A program made the position numbers and the translations under genes. Source: Tsukamurella asaccharolytica (GTDB lineage Bacteria > Actinomycetota > Actinomycetes > Mycobacteriales > Mycobacteriaceae). Taken from it: a stretch of 64,000 nt of DNA. The notes under the pieces were generated by a model. The model was not told where the DNA came from. It was given only the letters and a program-made list of their open reading frames with translations, and searched no databases. Where the stretch lies: positions 62,001-126,000 of the forward strand of contig NZ_VIGW01000003.1 of assembly GCF_007858435.1 (NCBI RefSeq), written 5' to 3'. Positions 7,877 through 15,875 of the stretch are shown here, in pieces. Position 1 is the first letter of the stretch. The number at the start of each line of letters is the position of its first letter.

Positions 7877-9345
7877 CGGGAATCCTGTACGGCGTGGGGG
7901 TGGGCCCGGGCGATCCCGAGCTGGTCACCGTCAAGGCGGCACGGCTCATCGCCGACGCCGACGTGGTGGCGTATCACAGTGCGCGGCACGGCCGCTCGAA
8001 CGCGCGGGCCTGCGCGGCGCCGTACCTGCGCGAGGGCCAGACCGAGATCCGGCTCATGTACCCCGTGACCACCGAGACCACCGATCATCCCGGCGGCTAC
8101 CGCGGCGCGCTCGAGGACTTCTACGCCGGCGCGGCCGAGGAACTCGCCGCGCACCTCGCGGCCGGGCGGAACGTCGCGCTGCTCGCCGAGGGTGACCCGA
8201 TGTTCTACAGCTCCTACATGCACATGCACAAGCGGCTTCGGGATCGGTTCGAGTGCATCGTCGTCCCCGGTGTCACCTCCATCAGCGCCGCGGCGGCCGC
8301 CACCGGCGTCCCGCTCGTCGAGGCCGACGAGGTGCTCACCGTGCTGCCCGGCACGCTCCCCGCGTCCGAACTGCGCCGCCGACTCGCCGACACCGACGCC
8401 GCCGCGATCATGAAGCTGGGCAGGACCTTCCCGACGGTCCGCGGCGCGCTACAGGGAGCAGACCGCGACGGGGCGGCCTGGTACGTCGAGCGCGCCAGCC
8501 GGGCGGACGAGCGGGTGCTCGCGCTGGGCGACGTGAGCGCCGAGGACGTCCCGTACTTCGCCACCGTGCTCGTGCCCGGCCGGATCAACGCGCCCACGGC
8601 ACCGTCGGGCGGCGAGGTCGTGGTCGTCGGCCTGGGGCCGGGCGACGAGGCCTGGACCACGCCGGAGGTGCGGCACGAGCTGTCCGAGGCGACGGACATC
8701 GTCGGGTATCGGACCTACACCGATCGGGTGCACCCGAGGCCCGGCCAGCGCGTGCACGCCTCCGAGAACCGGGTCGAGGCCGAGCGGTCCCGGCACGCCC
8801 TGGAGCTCGCGGCGAGCGGCGCGCGCGTCGCGGTGGTCAGCTCGGGCGACCCCGGGGTCTTCGCGATGGCATCGGCCGTTGCGGAGGTCGCGGCGGATCC
8901 CGCCTTCCACGACGTCACCGTGCGCGTACTGCCCGGCATGACCGCGGCGAACGCCGTCGCGAGCCGGGCGGGCGCTCCGCTCGGCCACGACTACGCGGTG
9001 CTCTCGCTCTCCGACTACCTCAAGCCCTGGGCGGTCATCGAGGAGCGGCTGCGCGCCATCGCCGCGGCGGATCTCGCGCTCGCCGTCTACAACCCGGCCT
9101 CGAGGACGCGGCGCGAGCAACTGGTGCGGATGCGTGAGGTGCTGCTCGAGGTGCGCGCCCGCGAGACGGTGGTCATCATCGGTCGCGCCGTCGGCTCGGC
9201 CGACGAATCGGTCACGGTCACCACGCTCGGCGCTTTCGATCCGGCGCAGGTGGACATGCGCTGCCTGCTCATCGTCGGGTCCTCGCGCACGGAGGTCACC
9301 GAGCGCGCCGCCGGCCGGATCGTGCACACTCCCCGTAGGTACTAG
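7873..9345 (+). CDS. cobIJ: Fused CobI-CobJ: precorrin-2 C20- and precorrin-3B C17-methyltransferase
   Basis: About 490 residues containing two tetrapyrrole methylase domains in series. Residues 1-240 are CobI, with VGVGPGDPELVTVKAARLI and LAEGDPMFYSSYMHM. Residues 250-490 are CobJ, with VVGLGPGDEAWTTPEV, SSGDPGVFAMAS and the terminal LIVGSS region. The first adds a methyl at C-20, the second methylates C-17 during ring contraction after CobG. The same fusion occurs in M. tuberculosis Rv2066. The start is a GTG overlapping the cobH stop by four bases. The fusion and coupling would keep consecutive steps stoichiometric. Confidence 0.95.
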   Translation: MTGILYGVGVGPGDPELVTVKAARLIADADVVAYHSARHGRSNARACAAPYLREGQTEIRLMYPVTTETTDHPGGYRGALEDFYAGAAEELAAHLAAGRNVALLAEGDPMFYSSYMHMHKRLRDRFECIVVPGVTSISAAAAATGVPLVEADEVLTVLPGTLPASELRRRLADTDAAAIMKLGRTFPTVRGALQGADRDGAAWYVERASRADERVLALGDVSAEDVPYFATVLVPGRINAPTAPSGGEVVVVGLGPGDEAWTTPEVRHELSEATDIVGYRTYTDRVHPRPGQRVHASENRVEAERSRHALELAASGARVAVVSSGDPGVFAMASAVAEVAADPAFHDVTVRVLPGMTAANAVASRAGAPLGHDYAVLSLSDYLKPWAVIEERLRAIAAADLALAVYNPASRTRREQLVRMREVLLEVRARETVVIIGRAVGSADESVTVTTLGAFDPAQVDMRCLLIVGSSRTEVTERAAGRIVHTPRRY

Positions 9346-9362
9346 GTGAAGGAGACGGACAC

Positions 9363-9653
9363 ATGGCGAAGGCGTACTGGATCGCGTTCTACCAGGAGAT
9401 CAAGGATCCCGAGAAGATGGCGGAGTACGCCCGGATCGGTGGCCCCGCGATCCTCGCGGGCGGCGGACGCTTCATCGTGCGCGGTCAGGCCGCCGTCGCC
9501 TACGAGGCGGGGAAGCTCGAGCGCACGACGGTGATCGAGTTCGACAGCCTCGAGCAGGCCGTCGCGACCCACGACTCCGCCGCCTACCAGGAGGCGCTCG
9601 CCGCCCTCGGCGACGGCGCCGTCCGCGAGATCCGCATCTGCGAAGGCTCCTGA
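9363..9653 (+). CDS. DUF1330 family protein
   Basis: A 96-residue protein of the DUF1330 alpha-beta barrel family, seen from AYWIAFYQEIKDPEKMAEY at the N-terminus, GPAILAGGGRFIVRG and the closing REIRICEG. The family has no established function; members are small dimeric ferredoxin-like folds. A GGAG Shine-Dalgarno precedes the ATG. It starts 17 bases after cobIJ on the same strand, so it may be read through from the cob transcript. I see no sequence evidence of a role in corrin synthesis. Confidence 0.85.
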   Translation: MAKAYWIAFYQEIKDPEKMAEYARIGGPAILAGGGRFIVRGQAAVAYEAGKLERTTVIEFDSLEQAVATHDSAAYQEALAALGDGAVREIRICEGS

Positions 9654-9697
9654 CCCGCTTCGATGCGCCGCGGCATCACACAGCGGGCCGCGGCGCC

Positions 9698-9742
9698 GCT
9701 GGGTCCAGAACAGCCGGGCCCGGAACAGTCGGGCCCGACGGC
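9698..9742. repeat. Three 15-bp tandem repeats upstream of a PPOX gene
   Basis: Units start at 9698, 9713 and 9728 and share a GGGYCC core followed, in the first two, by AGAACA or GGAACA. Units 2 and 3 contain perfect palindromes, CCGGGCCCGG (9714-9723) and GTCGGGCCCGAC (9728-9739). The array ends 14 bases before the next start codon. It may be a regulator site, or slippage debris. Confidence 0.6.
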
Positions 9743-9756
9743 GCGTTGCACCCGTC

Positions 9757-10188
9757 ATGGCCTCGACCGAGTTCGACCCTCGCACCCTGATCGCCGCCAG
9801 CCGGATCGGCGTCCTCGCGACGCTCCGGGCCAGCGGAATGCCGCAGCTCTCCCCCGTCACCACGGTGTACGACGCGGAGGCCGACCGGATCCTGGTCTCC
9901 ATGACCGCCGGTCGCGCGAAGGAGGCGAATCTCCGCCGCGATCCCCGCGCGGCGATCGAGTTCACCAGTGCCGACGGGTACACCTGGGCCACTGCGGAGG
10001 GGACGGCGACGCTGATCGGCCCGTCGACCGACCCCGATGGCCCCGAGGTGGACGCGCTCGTCGACTACTACCGCAGCGGCGCCGGCGAGCACCCGGACTG
10101 GCGCGAGTACCGCGAGGTGATGGTCGCCGACCGGCGCGTGCTGCTGGTCCTGCGGATCACGCACACCTACGGCGCGAAGCTGCGCTGA
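9757..10188 (+). CDS. PPOX-class F420-dependent oxidoreductase family protein
   Basis: A 143-residue split-barrel flavin/deazaflavin-binding protein. The N-terminal ASRIGVLATLRASGMPQLSP and SMTAGRAKEANLRRDPRAAI segments are characteristic of the family, where they help bind flavin or F420 phosphate. The closing RVLLVLRITHTYGAKLR resembles F420-dependent PPOX proteins. The physiological substrate is unknown. It follows the 15-bp tandem repeats and faces the same way as DUF1330, 103 bases downstream of it. It is one of three F420-type family members in the window. Confidence 0.8.
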   Translation: MASTEFDPRTLIAASRIGVLATLRASGMPQLSPVTTVYDAEADRILVSMTAGRAKEANLRRDPRAAIEFTSADGYTWATAEGTATLIGPSTDPDGPEVDALVDYYRSGAGEHPDWREYREVMVADRRVLLVLRITHTYGAKLR

Positions 10189-10257
10189 TCCGGAGCCTCC
10201 TCTCCCTCATGGTCGCGGCGTGACCCGGAGAATTGTTCGAGTATGACTAGCTATATC

Positions 10258-10268
10258 GAACAGTTCGG
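10258..10268. promoter_or_regulatory. Palindrome in the HNH gene promoter
   Basis: CGAACAGTTCG has 5-bp arms around one base. It sits just upstream of the -10 box at 10271, where a repressor would block RNA polymerase. A flanking pair TGTTCGA (10234-10240) and TCGAACA (10256-10262) forms a second, wider inverted repeat. Confidence 0.4.
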
Positions 10269-10270
10269 CG

Positions 10271-10276
10271 TACCAT
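10271..10276 (+). promoter_or_regulatory. Leaderless -10 box for the HNH gene
   Basis: TACCAT is followed by six bases and then the ATG at 10283. Confidence 0.5.
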
Positions 10277-10282
10277 TGAGTC

Positions 10283-12133
10283 ATGGACCTTCCCAGCGGG
10301 TTGCGCGAACTACCGGGGCATCTGTTGCCTCCGGAGCTCGCCGGTGCCGCGGGTTTCCGGGAGAGGACGGCAGACCTGTTGTTCGAACAAAGGCGGTGCG
10401 AGAACCTCGCGTTCTGCCGCACCGTCACCACTCTGTACAGCCTGTACCGCACCGTCTACGCTGACGCGGAGGCCGAGTACCTGGCGCTGCCTGCCGCCGA
10501 TGCCACTGACCGAGAGCTCCTGGCCCGCAGGAGGGACCTGCGGCTGCGGGAGATCGCCTTGAACGCACAGGTCTCCACGCAGCTGCGGTTAGGAACCGAT
10601 GCCACCGACCGGGCGTTGACCGAGGCGGTCGGGTTCGTCGAACGCCTCCCCCAGGTGCTGGCCCTCGTCGGGGAGAACACCATCTCGGTGCGCGCCGGAC
10701 AGGAGGCGTTGCGACGAAGTCGAGTCCTCACCGGCGAGCAGGCTCGCCGATTCGACGAACTGATCGCCGAACGGCTGCGCCGTGACCCGCTCGAGCTGCT
10801 GGCGATCCCCGCGGTCCGGGAGGCAGCGGACAAGATCGTCGAAGGCATCGACCCGCATGCTGCGGAGAAGCGCCGCAAGCGGGCGCGGGAGGACCGCACC
10901 GTGGTGTTCCGGGCGGAGGACGACGGTATGGCCGCCGCCTACGCACTACTGCCGGCTGAAGACATCCTCGAGATCAACGCCAAGGTCGAGGAGATCATCG
11001 AGACCGTGTGCGATCACGACCCACGGACCGTCGCGCAGAGACGCGCCGATGGCCTGACTGCTCGCGTCCGCGGGTCGATCACCCTCGGCTGCCAATGCGA
11101 ACAGCCCGGGTGCCCGTACCGCGAGGAGCGCGGGATCGAAGACGGTTCGGTCGACGGGGCGATCATCCGCTACCGCACTCTCATCCACGTCGTGATCAAC
11201 GAAACCACCCTGGCCGGGCGCAACGACGACGCCGGCTACCTCGTCGGCCACGGTCCGGTCACCGCGGAGCATGCCCGCGGCCTCGCCGCCCGGGACGACG
11301 CCGTCGTCCGCGAATTCGGTGAACGCATCACCGCGCCTGTTGAACCCGAACCCGCGACCACGCCTGCCCTCGATGCGCCTGCGCCTGTGATCGAGGTGTC
11401 CGAGCCGGCCACGGTCGAGTCGGAGGCCGCACCGGACGCGCCCGAGTCTGTGCGGCCGCTGGTCAAGGCGCGCGGCACGGCCGGGTACCGGCTCACCGCC
11501 GACCTCGCCCGCTACCTGACCCTGCTCTACCCCCGGTGCGTATTCCCGATGTGCACCCGCCCCGCCGCACGCTGCGAGATCGACCACTCCACCGAGTACG
11601 ACCACCACGACCCCGCCGCGGGCGGCGCCTCCAGCGCGGACAACCTACAGCCCCTCTGCAAAGCCCACCACCGATTGAAGACCGCCGGCGGCTGGATCGA
11701 CGCGCGACTGCCCGACGGCCGCATCCTGTGGACCAGTCCCACTGGCCAGATGATCACCGTCGACCCCGCAGGCACCGTCCTCGACCTGTTCCCCGACCTT
11801 CGCCGGATCGACTGGATTACACCACTACCCGCAGCAGGGTCCCCGATGGTGCGGCACCGCAACGGCCCCACCCGCCTCGAACGCGAACACGCCCGCCGCG
11901 CTGGCGCCCGCGCGGCCAGCGTCGCCCTCCTCAACGACCGCGAACACCCGGAGCCGAACACGCCCCAATCCGAATTCGAGCGCAGCCTCGCGATCGCCAT
12001 CCTCGACTTCACGCACACCCGCCGCTACGAATCGCGCCGGAGCATGGGGCCGCCCACGCGGTTCCCTGATGTGGCGCCTCATCCCCGACCGCCGGAACCC
12101 GCGCACCCCGACGACGAGCCGCCACCGTTCTGA
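10283..12133 (+). CDS. HNH endonuclease, DUF222 (13E12-type) family
   Basis: A 616-residue protein with an N-terminal DUF222 region (about residues 20-370) and a C-terminal HNH nuclease domain around residues 419-466. The domain shows CVFPMCTRPAARCEIDHS, then DNLQPLCKAHHRLK, with zinc-type cysteine pairs and the catalytic histidine. Between them lies a Pro/Ala/Glu-rich linker (about 350-390). The family corresponds to mycobacterial REP13E12 proteins, often present in several copies per actinobacterial genome; its role is uncertain. The promoter appears leaderless with a palindromic operator. No flanking repeats or integrase were found, so it is not shown to be mobile here. It interrupts the cob region. 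Confidence 0.88.
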   Translation: MDLPSGLRELPGHLLPPELAGAAGFRERTADLLFEQRRCENLAFCRTVTTLYSLYRTVYADAEAEYLALPAADATDRELLARRRDLRLREIALNAQVSTQLRLGTDATDRALTEAVGFVERLPQVLALVGENTISVRAGQEALRRSRVLTGEQARRFDELIAERLRRDPLELLAIPAVREAADKIVEGIDPHAAEKRRKRAREDRTVVFRAEDDGMAAAYALLPAEDILEINAKVEEIIETVCDHDPRTVAQRRADGLTARVRGSITLGCQCEQPGCPYREERGIEDGSVDGAIIRYRTLIHVVINETTLAGRNDDAGYLVGHGPVTAEHARGLAARDDAVVREFGERITAPVEPEPATTPALDAPAPVIEVSEPATVESEAAPDAPESVRPLVKARGTAGYRLTADLARYLTLLYPRCVFPMCTRPAARCEIDHSTEYDHHDPAAGGASSADNLQPLCKAHHRLKTAGGWIDARLPDGRILWTSPTGQMITVDPAGTVLDLFPDLRRIDWITPLPAAGSPMVRHRNGPTRLEREHARRAGARAASVALLNDREHPEPNTPQSEFERSLAIAILDFTHTRRYESRRSMGPPTRFPDVAPHPRPPEPAHPDDEPPPF

Positions 12134-12138
12134 GCGAG

Positions 12139-12723
12139 CTACGTGGCTAGCCGCGTCACGGCCTCTTCCGCCGTGACGCGCCCGGCGGTCGCCAGGTCCA
12201 GATTCGCCAGCGATGCGGCGTGCACCGCGGGATCGGCCGCTGCGACACAATCCTCGACGACATGGACGATCAGTCCCAGGTCGGTGCCGTGGCGCGCGGT
12301 CTGCTCGACGGTGAGGTTGGTGGCGACGCCCGTCAGGTAGATCGTGTCGATCCCGTGTTCCGCCAGCCATTCCGTGGCGGGGCCCGCAAGTCCGGAGAGG
12401 CGCTGGTTGTCGTAAACGGCGGTCGGCTGATCCGCCATCGCGGGGATGATCCGCGCGCCGTCGCCGTCCGGGCGGAAGGCCTCCTGCGCCTCGCCGACCG
12501 CCTGCATGAACGCCGTGTTCCGCACCAGGTCACCCTCGCCTTCGGGCACGGTGAATCGGGTGAAGATCACCGGCACGCCGGCCGCGAGCGCCGCGTCATG
12601 GAAGGCGGCCGCCCGGTCCACGACGCCGGACTCCTCGACCGGCGCGGCCAGCATCGGGCCGAAGAAGCCCTCCGGCTCGATGACGTTCACCTGCCAGTGC
12701 AGGGCGAGAACAGCAGCTGTCAT
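12139..12723 (-). CDS. Isochorismatase-fold protein lacking the catalytic triad
   Basis: A 194-residue member of the isochorismatase-like cysteine hydrolase fold, recognised from AALAAGVPVIFTRF, GIDTIYLTGVATNLTVEQTAR and the terminal helix. Known members use Asp, Lys and Cys. Here the Asp position near the first strand is His9 (LALHWQ), no lysine is present at residues 101-112, and the expected Cys is Thr138. It therefore either is not a hydrolase of the usual type or belongs to a divergent clade. The stop codon is five bases from the convergent HNH gene. It begins near 12723, about 75 bases from the SnoaL-like gene on the same strand. Confidence 0.75.
   Translation of the reverse strand: MTAAVLALHWQVNVIEPEGFFGPMLAAPVEESGVVDRAAAFHDAALAAGVPVIFTRFTVPEGEGDLVRNTAFMQAVGEAQEAFRPDGDGARIIPAMADQPTAVYDNQRLSGLAGPATEWLAEHGIDTIYLTGVATNLTVEQTARHGTDLGLIVHVVEDCVAAADPAVHAASLANLDLATAGRVTAEEAVTRLAT
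12152..12180. terminator. Hairpin between converging HNH and isochorismatase-fold genes
   Basis: CGCGTCACGG (12152-12161) and CCGTGACGCG (12171-12180) form a perfect 10-bp stem with a 9-base loop. It lies inside the last codons of the minus-strand gene and 19 bases beyond the HNH stop. It could terminate the rightward transcript, though there is no T-run. Confidence 0.35.
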
Positions 12724-12800
12724 GCCATGATCATGCCGCGGTCACTCCTCGAGTGCCGGGCCGATCCCGATCGTGACGACGGTGAACGCCCGCCCGGCCG

Positions 12801-13130
12801 TCAGCCCTCGCGAATCGTCATGGAACGCAGGCGCTCACCCGCGACGACGAAGGTGAACTCACTGAGCCCGTTCGCGTGGTTGCTGCGCCAGTCGCCGACC
12901 ACCGTGACGGTGTCGCCGTCGACGGTGACCTTCTCCGGCGTCAGCACGCCCTTCGCGCCGATGAACTCGTTCGCGCTCCACGCCTGCATCGCGGCGCGGT
13001 CGCCGAAGACGCGGCCCCAGTCGTCGATGTAGCCATCGGGAGTGAATGCGTCGAGGACGGCGGCTTCGTCGCCGGCGTTCACGGAGTCGATGAACTCCTT
13101 GACCGGGCTGGGGATGTCGATGTTCGTCAT
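12801..13130 (-). CDS. NTF2-fold (SnoaL-like) nuclear transport factor 2 family protein
   Basis: A 109-residue protein with the alpha plus beta cone fold of the NTF2/SnoaL superfamily: VKEFIDSVNAGDEAAVLDAF, then DGYIDDWGRVFGDRAAMQAW and a C-terminal sheet (VVGDWRSNHANG). Members range from isomerases and dehydratases to binding proteins, so the activity is unassigned. The start at 13130 is preferred over the ATG at 13136 because GAGGAG lies exactly six bases upstream of it. It is on the same strand as the isochorismatase-fold gene, which follows it. Confidence 0.75.
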   Translation of the reverse strand: MTNIDIPSPVKEFIDSVNAGDEAAVLDAFTPDGYIDDWGRVFGDRAAMQAWSANEFIGAKGVLTPEKVTVDGDTVTVVGDWRSNHANGLSEFTFVVAGERLRSMTIREG

Positions 13131-13246
13131 GCGCATCTCCTCGTCGTTGCGTTCGCGGAGCTGTAGCCCCGCAGTCGCCATGGTAGGGGCGCGACCGCGG
13201 CCGTGCCGCTCACCTTCCGGGGTGATCGACAACCTCCGATGGCGAA

Positions 13247-13981
13247 TCACGCGAGCGCGGCGTACGCGGCCGCGGCGGTGGGCACCTCCGGGACGCCGGA
13301 GGGCCGAGCGGGTCGATCGACCACCAGCACCTCGACGCCGAGTTCTCGTGCCGCCGCGAGCTTCGCGGAGACCAGATCCCCGCCGCTGTTCTTGGTCACG
13401 AGCACGTCGACGCTGTTCTCGCGCAACAGCGCCCGCTCGGAGTCGAGGGTGTACGGGCCGCGATCGCGGCGCAGCTCGTGCCGGCGCGGCAGCGGACCCG
13501 ACGGTGCGTCCACGACGCGGATCAGGAACCACCAGTCGTCGAGGGCGGCGAACTCGTGCGCGTCCTGCCGGCCGGTGGTGAGCATCGCCCGGCCTCCGTC
13601 CCGCTCCCCGAGCAGCGCCGCAGCGTCGCGCACCGTCGGGACGCGGGTCCAACGGTCTCCCGCCCCCGGCGACCAGGCCGGGCGGACGACCGCGAGCAGC
13701 GGCACGCGCGCCGCGTCCGCGGCCAGTGCGGCGTTGCGGGAGATGGTCGCCGCGAACGGGTGCGTCGCGTCCACCAGCACGTCGACGCCGTCGGCCGCCA
13801 GGAACGCCGCGAGGCCCGACGGTCCGCCGAACCCGCCGATCCGCTTCTCCCCCACCGGCAGGCGGGGATCCGCCACCCGGCCGGCGAGCGAGCTCAGGAC
13901 CGCGAACCGCGGGTCCGCGTGCAATAACCGAGCCAGTTCCCGTGCCTCGGCGGTGCCGCCGAGGATGAGCACCCGACGCAT
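13247..13981 (-). CDS. cobK: Precorrin-6A reductase CobK
   Basis: NADPH-dependent enzyme of about 244 residues that reduces precorrin-6A to precorrin-6B (dihydro form). The Rossmann-like start MRRVLILGGTAEARELARLL and the blocks DATHPFAATISRNA and LTTGRQDAHEFA identify it. The ATG at 13981 overlaps the cobM stop by four bases (ATGA); an upstream in-frame extension reaching 14134 is a shadow of cobM. It is the last gene of the cobL-cobM-cobK operon. Length is normal. Confidence 0.93.
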   Translation of the reverse strand: MRRVLILGGTAEARELARLLHADPRFAVLSSLAGRVADPRLPVGEKRIGGFGGPSGLAAFLAADGVDVLVDATHPFAATISRNAALAADAARVPLLAVVRPAWSPGAGDRWTRVPTVRDAAALLGERDGGRAMLTTGRQDAHEFAALDDWWFLIRVVDAPSGPLPRRHELRRDRGPYTLDSERALLRENSVDVLVTKNSGGDLVSAKLAAARELGVEVLVVDRPARPSGVPEVPTAAAAYAALA

Positions 13982-14739
13982 CAGTGGCTCGCACCCGGGG
14001 CGCGCAGCCGACGCGCCGAGTACAGGTAGCTCTCCTCGAAGGCGCCCGCGTCGAGCACCTTCCCGACGAAGATCACCGCGGTCCGCGTGATCCCCTCCGT
14101 CTCGAGGCGCTGCGGCAGGTCCGCGAGGCGGCACCGCACGATCCGCTCGTCCTCCCGGCTCGCGAAAGCCACGACCGCCACGGGGCAGTCGGCGCCGTAA
14201 TGGGGCACCAGGTCGTCGGTCAGCGCCTGCGCGCGGTGCGCGGCGAGGTGGAGCGCGAGCGTCACGCCCGTGCGGGCCAGTGACGCGAGGTCCTCCCCCG
14301 CGGGCATGTCAGTCGAGAGGGTGGAGACGCGGGTGATCAGCAGGGACTGGCCGACGCCCGGGACGGTCAGCTCCCGGCCGAGTGCGGCGGAGGCGGCCGC
14401 GAAGGCGGGGACCCCCGGGACGATCTCGTACGGAACGCCGGCCGCGTCGAGGCGGCGCGCCTGCTCGGTGAACGCGGAGTAGAGCGAGATGTCGCCAGAG
14501 TGCAGGCGCGCGACGTCGAGCCCGTCGGCGTGCGCCGCGACCAGTGCGTCGATGATCTCGGGCAGCGGCATCCGCGCCGTATCGACGAGCGTCGCGCCGG
14601 GCGGACACCGCTCCAGCATCTGCCGCGGCACCAGCGAACCCGCGTACAGGCACACCGTGCAGCGGGCGAGGACCTCCGCGCCGCGCAGCGTCAGCAGGTC
14701 GGGGGCGCCGGGACCGGCGCCGATGAAGTAGACGGTCAC
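13981..14739 (-). CDS. cobM: Precorrin-4 C11-methyltransferase CobM
   Basis: SAM-dependent tetrapyrrole methylase of about 252 residues that converts precorrin-4 to precorrin-5. The motifs VYFIGAGPGAPDLLTLRGAE, LHSGDISLYSAF and the GVPAFAAASAALGREL block are typical. The start is a GTG at 14739 overlapping the cobL TGA (GTGA), preferred over an upstream ATG at 14790 inside cobL. Four-base overlaps on both sides show strict translational coupling through the operon. Confidence 0.94.
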   Translation of the reverse strand: MTVYFIGAGPGAPDLLTLRGAEVLARCTVCLYAGSLVPRQMLERCPPGATLVDTARMPLPEIIDALVAAHADGLDVARLHSGDISLYSAFTEQARRLDAAGVPYEIVPGVPAFAAASAALGRELTVPGVGQSLLITRVSTLSTDMPAGEDLASLARTGVTLALHLAAHRAQALTDDLVPHYGADCPVAVVAFASREDERIVRCRLADLPQRLETEGITRTAVIFVGKVLDAGAFEESYLYSARRLRAPGASH

Positions 14740-15875
14740 GTCTGTCCCTTCCGGTGCACCCACTGCACGATCGGCCGCCGCGGTTGCCATGCAGTTCCGC
14801 CGCCCAGCGGCGCCAGATCGGCGACGGAGTAGCTGCGGAGCTCCCCTCCGTACCGGGCTCGCAGTGCCGCAGCCAGGTTCTGCCCTTCGACCGTGACCGC
14901 GTTCGCGACGAGCCGGCCGCCCGCGGGGAGCACGCCGACGCAGGCCGCCGCGAGGGTCTCGGTGAGACCGCCGCCGACGAAGATCGCGTCGGGCACGGGG
15001 AGGTCGGCCGTGAGGTCGGCGGTGTCACCGACGACCACCTCGACGTGCACGCCGGCGCGGGCGGCATTGCGCTCCACCCGCTCGGCCCGGTCGGCGCGGC
15101 GTTCCACGGCGAGCACGGAGCCCCCGCCCTGCAGCGCCCAGGTGATCCCGACCGACCCCGAGCCGGCGCCGAAGTCCCAGATCCAACCCGGCGTCGGCCG
15201 CAGCGCGGCCACCGTCAGGGCCCGCACGTCGGCCTTGGTGATCTGACCGTCGTGGTCGAAAACGAACTCCCCGGCGGGCTCGGCGGGATCGAGGGCGACC
15301 ACGTTCAGGTCGTCGATCCGCAGGTTCCTCCGGAACGGGCGCACCTTCTCGCGGGCGCCGCCCAGCTGCTCCAGAACGGTGATCGCCGGGCTCAGTCCCG
15401 CATCGCGCAGCAGGTCGGCCAGCTGAGCGGGGGTGGCGCCGGACTCGCTGAGCACGATGGTGCGCCGGCCCGCACGCACCGCCCGCACGACCGGGGACGG
15501 GTCCCGGGCCACCGCGGAGACGACCGTGACCTCCTCCGCCGGCCAGCGCAGGCGGGCGCAGGCCAGCGCGAACGACGACAGGTGCGGGATCACGCGCAGG
15601 TCCAGGTCGGGCCGGCGCCGGGCGATCGTCGCGCCGACGCCGTAGAACATCGGGTCTCCGCTCGCGAGCACGTGCGCGCCGTCGGACAGCGCGTCGATCG
15701 CGGGCAGCAGCGGCGAGGGCCACGGACGCGCGACCTCCCGCGCCGGCCCCGGCGGGAGGTACTCCAGGTGCCGGGGCGCGCCGTGGATGACGGGCGCGTC
15801 GAGCAGGGCGCGGCGCGCGACATCGGTGAGGCCCGGCCAGCCGTCGGCTCCGATGCCGACCACCGTCACCGTCAT
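14736..15875 (-). CDS. cobL: Precorrin-6Y C5,15-methyltransferase (decarboxylating) CobL
   Basis: Bifunctional enzyme of about 379 residues that methylates C-5 and C-15 of precorrin-6B and decarboxylates the acetate side chain, giving precorrin-8X. The N-terminal CbiE-type domain begins VTVVGIGADGWPGL and has LASGDPMFYGVGATI. The C-terminal CbiT-type methyltransferase carries the SAM loop WDFGAGSGSVGITW. The start at 15875 overlaps the stop of the SDR gene by four bases. It precedes cobM and cobK, so three consecutive or near-consecutive steps are co-translated. Confidence 0.95.
   Translation of the reverse strand: MTVTVVGIGADGWPGLTDVARRALLDAPVIHGAPRHLEYLPPGPAREVARPWPSPLLPAIDALSDGAHVLASGDPMFYGVGATIARRRPDLDLRVIPHLSSFALACARLRWPAEEVTVVSAVARDPSPVVRAVRAGRRTIVLSESGATPAQLADLLRDAGLSPAITVLEQLGGAREKVRPFRRNLRIDDLNVVALDPAEPAGEFVFDHDGQITKADVRALTVAALRPTPGWIWDFGAGSGSVGITWALQGGGSVLAVERRADRAERVERNAARAGVHVEVVVGDTADLTADLPVPDAIFVGGGLTETLAAACVGVLPAGGRLVANAVTVEGQNLAAALRARYGGELRSYSVADLAPLGGGTAWQPRRPIVQWVHRKGQT

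Noticed and set aside
9663-10223. A 186-codon open frame overlapping the PPOX gene
   Set aside because: It is out of frame with the recognisable PPOX protein and is Arg/Pro-rich with no motif; only its first part covers the 15-bp repeats.
10230-10262. LexA (SOS) box or PafBC motif before the HNH gene
   Set aside because: The half-sites GAAC and GTTC are separated by one base rather than four, and TTGTTCGAG lacks a TANNNT at the required distance for the PafBC pattern.
10283-12133. The DUF222/HNH gene as part of a mobile element
   Set aside because: No terminal repeats, integrase, transposase or target duplication was seen around it, although family members can be repetitive.
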